A model generated the notes under the pieces. It searched no databases, was not told where the DNA came from, and saw only the letters and a program-made list of their open reading frames with translations. The position numbers were made by a program, and so were the translations under genes. A stretch of 64,000 nucleotides of DNA from Jeongeupia chitinilytica (lineage in GTDB: Bacteria > Pseudomonadota > Gammaproteobacteria > Burkholderiales > Chitinibacteraceae): contig NZ_BMYO01000003.1 of NCBI RefSeq assembly GCF_014652315.1, forward strand, positions 310,412 to 374,411, given 5' to 3'. This document shows positions 15,733 through 23,296 of the stretch, one piece after another; position 1 is the stretch's first letter, and each line of letters starts with the position of its first letter.

Positions 15733-16511
15733 TGCATGTACCAGCCGTGGCTGACGATGAAGGATTGCCCGGTAAGTGCCGCCGTCGGGAATGAAGCGAG
15801 GAAGAGCGCAGTCTGCGCGACGTCGTCGACGGTGGTAAACACACCATCGACCGTCTGGCCGAGCATCACCTTCTTGATCACCTCGTCTTCACTGATGCCG
15901 AGCGCCCGGGCCTGTTCGGGAATCTGTTTGTCGACCAGCGGCGTGCGCACAAAGCCGGGGCAGATCACGTACGAGCGGACATTGTGTGCCGCGCCTTCTT
16001 TCGCCAGCACGCGCGCCAGCCCGAGCAGGCCGTGCTTGGCGGTGACATAGGCCGACTTGAGCGGCGAGGCCTCGTGCGAGTGCACCGACCCCATATAGAT
16101 CACCGTCCCCCCCTGATCGTCCTTGTACATGTGCGGCAACGCCGCCTTGGTCGTCAGAAAAGCGCCGTCGAGATGGATGGCCAGCATTTTCTTCCAGTCG
16201 GCGAAGCTGTAGTCGACGAGCGGATTGACGATCTGGATGCCGGCATTCGAGATCAGGATGTCGAGTCGACCGAACGCATCGATCACGCTCCGGGTACCGG
16301 CGTTGACGGCTTCTTCACTGGTCACGTCCATGGCCACGCCGATTGCCCTGGCTCCGGTGGCGTTGATCTCGTCGGCGGTCTTTTGTGCCGCGTCGAGATT
16401 GATGTCGGCAATGGCGACTGCAGCGCCGGCGCGCGCGTAGACGAGCGCGATGTCCTTGCCGATTCCGCTAGCAGCGCCGGTGATCAGCGCGACTTTTCCG
16501 TTCAGTAGCAT
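15729..16511 (-). CDS. bdhA: 3-hydroxybutyrate dehydrogenase (short-chain dehydrogenase)
   Basis: From the ATG at 16511 (AGGAG site) the protein has 260 residues. It has the NAD-binding TGAASGIG at 11-18, catalytic Ser142, Tyr155 and Lys159 (SAYVTAKHG), and a C-terminal WYMQ end. The pattern NAGIQIVNPLVDYSFADWKK and the Gln/His positions match D-3-hydroxybutyrate dehydrogenases, which interconvert 3-hydroxybutyrate and acetoacetate. It leads a two-gene operon with the patatin gene. An upstream start in the same frame would add 43 residues without family support. Confidence 0.88.
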   Translation of the reverse strand: MLLNGKVALITGAASGIGKDIALVYARAGAAVAIADINLDAAQKTADEINATGARAIGVAMDVTSEEAVNAGTRSVIDAFGRLDILISNAGIQIVNPLVDYSFADWKKMLAIHLDGAFLTTKAALPHMYKDDQGGTVIYMGSVHSHEASPLKSAYVTAKHGLLGLARVLAKEGAAHNVRSYVICPGFVRTPLVDKQIPEQARALGISEDEVIKKVMLGQTVDGVFTTVDDVAQTALFLASFPTAALTGQSFIVSHGWYMQ

Positions 16512-17016
16512 CGGGTTTCTCCTGGCAGGGCCAAACAATCGAAAACAACCTCGCCCAGCCCCGGTATCAGGTAGGCGACAGAAATGCGCGTTGATGATCC
16601 TGAACACCGGCGCTTCGGCAACCGGGCCAGCACGTGGCACTCGGTGAAGGCGCAGTAGAGCCGCTCAATACATCTTGATTTTTCAGATCGGTGACAATGC
16701 TTGCTCACCGGTGCAAAGTGCAAATCGCCTGGCCGAAGCACCACGGTAGCGGACAAACAGGCATTCACGATTTATGAATTGCTGCGGCCCGTCCAAGAGC
16801 GCTGGAGTAGTCGGGGCCATCGCAAACGTCCATCCGGAAACGGACTCAACACCCAAAATCGACGGTACCAGCCCGCTGCGGCACGCCCCTCGTTATAGCG
16901 GTTCGTGCTGCAATGCCCGTGACAACAGTCGCAATCGGCACTGCCAAGCGGTGTAGATAAGCTGCGCGGTGATGGTTCGGACAACACACAGTTCATCGTC
17001 TCCGGTTAAGGACCGT
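16512..17016. other. Intergenic region without recognised gene
   Basis: These 505 bases contain no open frame with family features on either strand. Just before 17010 one frame reads RGDGSDNTQFIVSG then stops, which may be the end of a lost coding region. Base composition is similar to flanking genes, so decayed coding sequence is more likely than a long regulatory region. Confidence 0.35.
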
Positions 17017-17274
17017 ATGTCGCCGACCGGCTTGCTTGTGTGTCAGGACTGCTTTGGCATACCGGATTGCCAGGGCGGCGCGTACTGGACCGGCTACGGC
17101 AAGTTCCCGACGACGAAGCTGCCGGGCACGGCCTGGATCAGCCTGTGGGCCTGCAACAGTCAGGACGTATGCCGCCCGGCAGAGCTGACTCGGCAGATCC
17201 CGGGGCAGACGACAAGCGGACACTTGAGCGAGCCGGTACCGCTGGAAGGCAATCCGCAACTCGCCCCGCAGTAG
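17017..17274 (+). CDS. Possible small Cys-containing orphan protein
   Basis: An ATG with an AAGGA site four bases upstream opens 85 residues: MSPTGLLVCQDCFGIPDCQG and so on, with five Cys in the first 60 residues. Residue composition is balanced (Trp, Tyr, Cys, Pro), unlike the Arg/Ala-rich shadows in other frames. I do not recognise it. No partner gene is close, and the following 175 bases to the fluoride exporter gene are empty. It may be a remnant of a larger gene. Confidence 0.3.
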   Translation: MSPTGLLVCQDCFGIPDCQGGAYWTGYGKFPTTKLPGTAWISLWACNSQDVCRPAELTRQIPGQTTSGHLSEPVPLEGNPQLAPQ

Positions 17275-17449
17275 CCCGCATCAGGCGCTATCACTTTGCA
17301 TGCGTGGGTCTGAAAAGGCTTCCGACTTCACTGCACCTGGTTTCTTGGCTGCCAGCTATTTAAGCGCACTCGAACCGGACGACCACAACGTCCGTTGGCT
17401 TCCGTTCTGCCGGTCATGCAGATACGCAGTACGAAGTGGCAAGAACCCC

Positions 17450-18787
17450 TCATTTGTCACCAGACTCCTTGGTCTTGAGCCTCAGTCGCTGCACCACCGC
17501 ACGCGCCTTCAGTCGACGCCGATAATCAGGCACCTCGCCAAGTGCCATACCTTCAGGTACATGGCGCAGCTTGCCGGCCCCGATGCGCTGCGCCCGGTAA
17601 ATTCCTGCGTGCCCGGAGAACAGATAGGCGACGACGCAGCCAATCGCGGCATAGACGCCGATCTCGGCACCGAACAGCTCCATCGCCATCAGGGTCGATG
17701 CGATCGGCGTATTGGCCGCGCCGGCAAACACCGCAACAAAGCCGACACCTGCCAGCAGCGGAAACGGCAGATGCAGCAACGGCGCGAGCGCATTGCCAAG
17801 CGTTGCGCCGACATAGAACAACGGCGTCACCTCCCCACCTTTGAAGCCGCTGCCCAATGACAGCACGGTCAAACCAAGCTTGGCGGCGAAATCGTGCCAA
17901 GACAGTGGCAGCCGGAAGGCCTCGACAATGGCCGGTATGCCGAGCCCGATATAACGGTCCGCACCGGCAAACCAGACGATCGATGCAACGAATAGCCCAC
18001 CCAACAGCGGGCGATACGGCGCATAGGCAATGTGGCGTTTCACCCAGCCGCCGAGCCGGTGCGTCGCGTCGGCGAACACCTTCCCGGCCAGCCCGAAGGC
18101 AATGCCTGCCAGCCCAACGCCCAACAGTGGCCAGAGCGAGATCGGCGGAATGGTCGCAATGGCATAGTGGGTGTGACGCACGCCCCGGCACAGTCCGACC
18201 TGATCGGCAACGATGGCGGCCACAGTGCACGCCAGCAAGGCGTCATAACGCAACTTGCCGATCGCCAGAACCTCGAGCCCGAACACCGCACCGGCCAGCG
18301 GCGTGCCGAACACCGATGCGAAACCCGCGCTGATCCCGGCCATCAACATGATGCGCCGGTCCGTACGATCCAGCCCCAGCCAGCGCGTCACCTGATCGGC
18401 CAACGCCCCGCCCATCTGCACTGCAGTGCCTTCACGCCCCACCGAAGCACCAAACAGATGCGACATCACCGTCCCGCCCAAAACCAGTGGCACCATCCGT
18501 AGCGGGACGATCTTGCGGGGATCGTGGATTTCGTCGATCAGCAGATTGTTGCCGGCCTCGACCTCGCGGCCGAACCGCAGGTAGAGCCAATCAACGACGA
18601 AGCCGGCCACTGGCAGCAGCCAGACCAGTTCGCGGTGCGCGATCCGTGTGGCCGTTGCCCAGTCGAGGGCAAACAGGAAAAACGCGGATGCCGTACCGGC
18701 CAGCACGGCGACGGCACTGGCGAGCAGCACCCATTTGGCGAGGTACGGCAGCAGCTCGATCTGTTCGGAATAGGGAGAGTATTTCAT
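17450..18787 (-). CDS. CLC-family fluoride/proton antiporter (CLC-F)
   Basis: The protein has 445 residues and about 12 membrane segments from ATG at 18787; the longer open frame would start inside the riboswitch. Features differ from ordinary chloride CLCs and fit the fluoride branch: GNNLLIDEIH at 79-88 in place of the Ser-containing GSGIP loop, the external gate Glu119 in GREGTAVQMG, and SGFKGGEVTPLF in the third conserved region. Its job is to expel fluoride that enters as HF. The fluoride riboswitch directly upstream independently supports the substrate. The basic C-terminus (RRRLKARAVVQRLRLK) is cytoplasmic. Confidence 0.88.
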   Translation of the reverse strand: MKYSPYSEQIELLPYLAKWVLLASAVAVLAGTASAFFLFALDWATATRIAHRELVWLLPVAGFVVDWLYLRFGREVEAGNNLLIDEIHDPRKIVPLRMVPLVLGGTVMSHLFGASVGREGTAVQMGGALADQVTRWLGLDRTDRRIMLMAGISAGFASVFGTPLAGAVFGLEVLAIGKLRYDALLACTVAAIVADQVGLCRGVRHTHYAIATIPPISLWPLLGVGLAGIAFGLAGKVFADATHRLGGWVKRHIAYAPYRPLLGGLFVASIVWFAGADRYIGLGIPAIVEAFRLPLSWHDFAAKLGLTVLSLGSGFKGGEVTPLFYVGATLGNALAPLLHLPFPLLAGVGFVAVFAGAANTPIASTLMAMELFGAEIGVYAAIGCVVAYLFSGHAGIYRAQRIGAGKLRHVPEGMALGEVPDYRRRLKARAVVQRLRLKTKESGDK

Positions 18788-18788
18788 A

Positions 18789-18824
18789 CAGGTCCGGAGG
18801 TGGCAGTGTGACGGCCTGGACCTG
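18789..18824 (-). promoter_or_regulatory. Hairpin beside the exporter start, candidate riboswitch expression platform
   Basis: On the leftward transcript CAGGTCC (18818-18824) can pair with GGACCTG (18789-18795) one base before the ATG. This would place the ribosome binding region in or against a stem. It suggests the riboswitch acts on translation start rather than by a terminator, since no T-run follows. The stem is seen; the mechanism is inferred. Confidence 0.5.
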
Positions 18825-18875
18825 CTGGGGACGGAGTGAATGCAGCTACGCCGCCCCGGGAGGACCAGGAACGAT

Positions 18876-18928
18876 GTAGGCATCATTAGCCCCAAGGGCG
18901 GTTCACGGGGGAATGCCACCCCCGAACG
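18876..18928 (-). ncRNA. Fluoride riboswitch (crcB motif)
   Basis: Read leftward, the segment gives GGGGGTGGCATTCCCCC, then GTGAACCGCCC and GGGCTAATGATGCCTAC. These are the conserved parts of the fluoride aptamer: the first stem with GATGG/GTGGCATTC loop, the AACCGCC strand that forms the pseudoknot, and the GCTAATGAT-CCTAC 3' element. It lies 88 bases upstream of the CLC-F gene. Binding of fluoride should raise exporter expression. Confidence 0.9.
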
Positions 18929-19046
18929 GCAACTCTACGCGCAGGGCCGGTTGCTGTTCAAGACACTTTGTCGTGCAGTGGCCAAGGCGACACGCAACAA
19001 GAGTCCTCGACCCATTCGGAAATTGGGCAGACGCAGCCCGAATGCC

Positions 19047-19800
19047 TCATCCGCCAGCACGCCCAGTCGCTGATCCCGTATCAACCGGAATGCAGATCGA
19101 CCCTTTGGTGAAGTCGTTCACCACCGCAAGGCACTTGATCCAGCTGCCCGTATCGAGGGCATCGAAGACGATTTCCTTCGACCACGCCTGATCCGGCGCA
19201 GCAGGCAGTGCTCGTGGCTCTCGCTCGACCGCCACGCCATAACGGCGACAACGGCATTTCACCAATCAGCCGGCGCTGCGATGGAGCCGGTTGCCCCACG
19301 TGCGGCTACCCCGGATGGCCCCGCTGCAGGAGATGCGGAGCAGCGGCAACCGAAGCGGCGACGTTTCCGCGCCAATGCGATCAGGAGAGCTTGAAGGCTG
19401 ACAACCAGTTTAGCGCGATGAGGCAGGTAGTTCAGCACCAAGCGGAGCAGCCCGGTCAGGTGGTTTGCGCGCACACGGACTTCTCCCGGCAGGTCCGCAT
19501 TTTCAGCACCACGGCATGCGGTGCCCGCCGGGCTCAGCCTTTTCCAGCAGCAGCAACCTTGAGTACCTCGATTCCAGTTGCGCCTCGGCCAGCAACTTCT
19601 TCATCCGGCAGTTCTCCAGCTCCAGATTCTTCAGCCGGCGGATCTCGGGATTCATGCCACCGGCACAGCGCCCTGTACGGGGATGCCGGTTTCGGCCTGC
19701 CTGAGGGAATCGGGAATCTGTTCGTCAGTAATGTGCTTCCTCGCTGCCGTCTCCTGCTCGGAAAACGGACTCGACCAAGTTCTTCCTGATCTTGAACCCG
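19047..19800 (-). pseudogene. Decayed IS3-family transposase (orfA/orfB remnants)
   Basis: Pieces of an IS3-family (IS407-like) element are readable leftward in several frames. An orfA start reads RKKHITDEQIPDSLRQAETG near 19720 and its leucine zipper end reads MNPEIRRLKNLELENCRMKK near 19650. orfB pieces read LIALARKRRRFGCR near 19385 and QAWSKEIVFDALDTGSWIKC with VVNDFTKGSICIPVD near 19090-19190. The integrase frame then breaks off at about 19070. Multiple frameshifts and loss of the DDE C-terminus mean it is inactive. It lies between the fluoride exporter and the NRPS cluster and suggests a transfer history. Confidence 0.8.
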
Positions 19801-19977
19801 GGAAGCAGATCGGTGCGCAACAACGCAATCAGCCAAGTTCTGCGCTCGAAGATGCCCGTCCTAGCCCGCATCAGCTGTAACGCAACCAACCGTGCTCGCA
19901 CATTTAATCATCAATGTTGCACGTAGTTCATGTGCCCGCTGGACGCAACGTCGACCATACTGCAAAATTACTGAAAA

Positions 19978-20004
19978 TTACATACATGAAATTTTTCATA
20001 TAAA
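19978..20004 (+). promoter_or_regulatory. Candidate promoter and inverted repeat before sbnA
   Basis: The 200 bases before sbnA are clearly AT-rich. TTACAT (19978) and TATAAA (19999) could be a -35/-10 pair with short spacing (15). Between them lies a perfect 6-base inverted repeat, ATGAAA-TT-TTTCAT (19986-19999), a likely operator overlapping the promoter. The repeat is loosely similar to a Fur-type half-site but does not match a full Fur box, so the regulator is not assigned. Confidence 0.35.
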
Positions 20005-20110
20005 TAAAGTTTTCACAAATGTTCCGAACAATGTAACAAAACAATTGGCGGCGAAGCACCCCTTTCCCGTCAGCACCCTCACGCGGCTCCGACCAACCCA
20101 AGGACGAGAA

Positions 20111-21076
20111 ATGATTTTTCCCAGTGCAGACCAGATCATCCTGGATGATATTTTTGTCGTGTTGCCGGGCTTTCTAAAGCACTCTACGGCCTACTTGAAA
20201 ATGGAGTCCTACAACCCCGGCGGCTCCATCAAGATGAAAACCGCTGTCGCACTGTTGGATTACGCCGAACAACATGCCGGCCTGAAACAAAGCCGCCGCG
20301 TGATCGAATCATCTTCCGGCAATCTGGGTGTCGCAATCAGTCTGATCTGCGCCGTGCGTGGCTACCACTTCACCTGCGTTGTGGACAAAAACACCCTACC
20401 GGCCAACATCAAGCTGATCGAGGCCTATGGCGCCGAAGTGGTGGTGATCAACAAGCTTGATGCCAATGGCGGCTATCTCGGCAGCCGCCTGGCCTATATC
20501 CAGGAAAAACTGGCGCAGGAACGCGGTCTGGTCTGGCTCAACCAGTACCAGAGCCCGGCCAACCCGGCGGTGCATTCGGCGCGCACCGCCCAATCGATCA
20601 TGACCCAGTTCCCGAATCTGGACTTCGTCTTTATCGGCGCAGGAACCACCGGCACGCTGGCTGGCTGCACCGAGCGCCTGCATAAAGACTCGCCCAGCAC
20701 CCGCATCATCGCAGTCGACTCGATCGGCTCGGTGAATTTCGGTGGCAAGCCCTCCCGCCGCTTTATTCCCGGCCTTGGCTCCAGCGTCACGCCGCACTTC
20801 CTGCGCGAAGAAGGCATTGCCGATTTCATTTCGGTAGAGGAAGCCGACACCGTGGCGATGTGCCACCGGATGGCTCGCGAGTACGGCCTGCTGCTCGGCG
20901 GCTCCAGCGGCACGGTGCTGGCGGCGCTGGCCCAATACGAAAACGCCATTCCGCCGGGTTCAACCGTCGTGGCGCTCAGCCCGGATTCCGGTGATCGCTA
21001 TATCGACACCCTCTACAGCCAGGACTGGGTCGACGAACGTTTTCCGGATTTTTACACCGACCAAGCCGTCGCCTGA
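20111..21076 (+). CDS. sbnA: 2,3-diaminopropionate biosynthesis protein SbnA
   Basis: The start at 20111 has an AGGACGAG site; the longer open frame upstream has no family similarity. The 321-residue PLP enzyme belongs to the cysteine synthase fold. Lys41 in NPGGSIKMKTA is the expected PLP Schiff-base lysine, ESSSGNLG holds the phosphate/substrate loop and GGSSGTVLAAL the second glycine motif. SbnA enzymes join O-phospho-L-serine and L-glutamate to N-(1-amino-1-carboxyl-2-ethyl)-glutamate, which SbnB oxidises. The adjacent sbnB gene makes the specific call reliable over a generic cysteine synthase. Confidence 0.9.
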   Translation: MIFPSADQIILDDIFVVLPGFLKHSTAYLKMESYNPGGSIKMKTAVALLDYAEQHAGLKQSRRVIESSSGNLGVAISLICAVRGYHFTCVVDKNTLPANIKLIEAYGAEVVVINKLDANGGYLGSRLAYIQEKLAQERGLVWLNQYQSPANPAVHSARTAQSIMTQFPNLDFVFIGAGTTGTLAGCTERLHKDSPSTRIIAVDSIGSVNFGGKPSRRFIPGLGSSVTPHFLREEGIADFISVEEADTVAMCHRMAREYGLLLGGSSGTVLAALAQYENAIPPGSTVVALSPDSGDRYIDTLYSQDWVDERFPDFYTDQAVA

Positions 21077-21194
21077 TCCGCCGCAGCGGCGGCCCCGGCC
21101 CATGGCCTCGCGCCGATGGCGCCGCCCGGCCGCCTGCTGACGCCATCCGCACATTACCTCCCTCCGTATTCACCCTTGCCCAGGACCTTCGTTC

Positions 21195-22241
21195 ATGTCG
21201 CATGCCATGCCCCTGTTTTCCGTCATCCCTGGCGAAAGCATCAACAGCCTCATCCAGCAAAACCGCGGTCGGATCGTTGACATCGTCCGTACCGCCTACA
21301 TCGAGCACGAACTCGGCCAGACGATCAACCCGGACAGCTATTTCCTGCGCTTTGAAGACAAACCGTCGTCGCGGATCATCGCCTTGCCGGCCGCGCTGAC
21401 CGGCGACACCCGCCTGTCCGGGATCAAATGGATCGCCAGCTATCCCGAGAACATCCAGCACAACCTGCCGCGTGCCTCGGCGACGCTGATCCTGAACCAG
21501 TACGACACCGGTTATCCGTACGCCTGCCTCGAAGCGTCGCTGATCAGCGCCGCGCGTACCGCGGCCTCGGCGGCGCTGGCCGCCAGCGTACTGGGGTCGG
21601 AGCAACGCCACGCACGCAAGATTGCCGTGATCGGCGCCGGCATCATTGCCCGCAACATCCTGGAATTCCTGATCGACCAGGACTGGCGCACCGAGCAGCT
21701 GGCCGTCTTCGACCTGAATCCGCAAGACGCCACGCGCCTTGCCGCGCACGGTCACAAGCTGGCCGGCTATCACAGCGTGATCTCGGCCTCGCTGCAAGAC
21801 GCGCTCGAAGGTGCCGATCTGGTGATCCTGGCCACCACCGTGGCCACGCCCTACATCACCGAGCCCGATACGTTCAAGCCGGGCCAGCTGGTGCTGAACA
21901 TCTCGCTGCGCGACATCGCGCCGGAGATCGTGATGGCGGCCAACAACGTGGTCGACGACGTCGAGCATTGCATGAAGGCCAACACCTCGCCGCACCTGGC
22001 CGAGCAGAAATACCGGACCCGCAGCTTCGTGAACGGCACGCTGGCGCAAGTGATCACCGGCGCGATCACGCTCGATCGCAACAAGCCCACGCTGTTCTCG
22101 CCGTTCGGCCTGGGCGTGCTCGATCTGGCGGTCGGCCATTTCGTCTACGAACAAGCCACCGCGACCGGCCAGGCGCACCAGATCCCCAACTTCTTTGCCG
22201 AAACCCAGCGCTGGGCGCACGAGGAAACGGGCAATGCATAG
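21195..22241 (+). CDS. sbnB: 2,3-diaminopropionate biosynthesis protein SbnB
   Basis: The 348-residue protein is of the ornithine cyclodeaminase/mu-crystallin family with a Rossmann motif (AVIGAGIIARNILEF) and the N-terminal pattern RGRIVDIVRTAYIEHELG. SbnB is an NAD-dependent dehydrogenase that releases L-2,3-diaminopropionate and 2-oxoglutarate from the SbnA product. It starts 118 bases after sbnA with AGGACC before the ATG, and its stop overlaps azlC by 8 bases. The N-terminal Tyr/Phe and Arg residues bind the carboxylates in the family. Confidence 0.92.
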   Translation: MSHAMPLFSVIPGESINSLIQQNRGRIVDIVRTAYIEHELGQTINPDSYFLRFEDKPSSRIIALPAALTGDTRLSGIKWIASYPENIQHNLPRASATLILNQYDTGYPYACLEASLISAARTAASAALAASVLGSEQRHARKIAVIGAGIIARNILEFLIDQDWRTEQLAVFDLNPQDATRLAAHGHKLAGYHSVISASLQDALEGADLVILATTVATPYITEPDTFKPGQLVLNISLRDIAPEIVMAANNVVDDVEHCMKANTSPHLAEQKYRTRSFVNGTLAQVITGAITLDRNKPTLFSPFGLGVLDLAVGHFVYEQATATGQAHQIPNFFAETQRWAHEETGNA

Positions 22242-22950
22242 TCATGGCGCCTGGGTCACGGCGCTGAAGCGCTCGTCGCCGTTCCTGCTGTCGGCCTTCC
22301 TGTCGGGCATCGTGTTCGGCGCGCTGGCGGAAAACGCCGGCCTGTCGGTCGGCAACTCGCTGCTGATGTCGGCGTGGGTGTATTCCGGCGCGGCCCAGTT
22401 CGTCGGGCTGCAATTGCTGATCACGCACGCCGACCTGGCCGTGGTGCTACTGACCACCTTGCTGCTCAGCCTGCGCTTTTTCATCTATTCGATGTCGCTG
22501 GTGGACGAGGTCAAGGCCGTGCCGATCAGCTATCGCGCACTGCTGGCGTTCGGGCTGATCGACCAGGTGTTCTTCCTGGCCAAGGACCGCTACAAGGAGC
22601 CGGTCAGCGCGCGCGCCAAGCATGTTTTTTTCCTGGCGTGCGTGCTGATCTTCTACTTCAACTGGCTCGCCGGCACGGCACTGGGCATTTATGTCGGCGA
22701 CCGCATGGCCAGCCACGTCGCGCATCTCGGCTTCGACTTCATCGCCACCGCCTCGTTCATTGCCATGCTCGGGCCCTACCTGAAACAGCGGCGTTTTCTG
22801 CTGGTGTCGCTCGCCGCGCTGATCCTGTATCTGCCCTGCCAGAACCTGCCCTACAACCTGGGACTGATCGTTGCCTGCCTCGGTGCGGTCACGCTGGTCA
22901 AATTGTCCGGATTCAGCCGCGAGCGCGCGGTCAGCGGGGCCTCGGCATGA
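22234..22950 (+). CDS. azlC: AzlC-family amino acid exporter, large subunit
   Basis: From ATG at 22234 (GAGGAAA site) the protein has 238 residues and about five to six membrane segments, with the AzlC signature GIVFGALAENAGLS and WVYSGAAQFVGLQLL. AzlC with AzlD forms a branched-chain or other amino acid/peptide exporter in the inner membrane. Its start is inside the end of sbnB, so it is part of the cluster and may export the product, an intermediate or excess diaminopropionate. Confidence 0.88.
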   Translation: MHSHGAWVTALKRSSPFLLSAFLSGIVFGALAENAGLSVGNSLLMSAWVYSGAAQFVGLQLLITHADLAVVLLTTLLLSLRFFIYSMSLVDEVKAVPISYRALLAFGLIDQVFFLAKDRYKEPVSARAKHVFFLACVLIFYFNWLAGTALGIYVGDRMASHVAHLGFDFIATASFIAMLGPYLKQRRFLLVSLAALILYLPCQNLPYNLGLIVACLGAVTLVKLSGFSRERAVSGASA

Positions 22951-23282
22951 TCAATACGACAACAACCATTGTACTGATGGGCCTGGTGGTCCTGAGCATT
23001 CGCGGTGTGGCCTTCATGTTCGCCGAACGGATCGTGCTGCCTGCACTCGTCAAGGACTGCCTCGAACTCTTCCTGCCCGCGATTCTGACCGTGCTGATCG
23101 TGTCCGGCATCACCGGGCACCGCAGCGGTGGCGGCGATGCACTGCAGCTGCTGCGCAATCCCTATGTGTTGGCGACTTTCGTGGCGGTCGCACTCTCGCT
23201 GCGTTTGAAGAGCTTCTTTGCCGTCGTGATGCTCAGTTACCTCAGCTTCCTGGCGTTTTATTTCCTGCTGCCACAAGTTTGA
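22947..23282 (+). CDS. azlD: AzlD-family amino acid exporter, small subunit
   Basis: The 111-residue protein begins at an ATG overlapping the azlC stop (ATGA). It has about four membrane segments, with IRGVAFMFAERIVLPALVKD and AVVMLSYLSFLAFYFLLP typical of AzlD. The pair is the usual two-subunit arrangement of AzlCD transporters. It ends 14 bases before the carrier-condensation gene. Confidence 0.85.
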   Translation: MINTTTTIVLMGLVVLSIRGVAFMFAERIVLPALVKDCLELFLPAILTVLIVSGITGHRSGGGDALQLLRNPYVLATFVAVALSLRLKSFFAVVMLSYLSFLAFYFLLPQV

Positions 23283-23296
23283 CCCGGACCCTTTCC

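Noticed and set aside
17450..18787. Ordinary chloride channel ClcA/ClcB
   Set aside because: The GSGIP-type selectivity loop is replaced by GNNLLIDEIH, and a fluoride riboswitch precedes the gene.
20111..21076. Reading sbnA as a housekeeping cysteine synthase
   Set aside because: The adjacent sbnB and the NRPS context, together with the shorter start, fit SbnA better.
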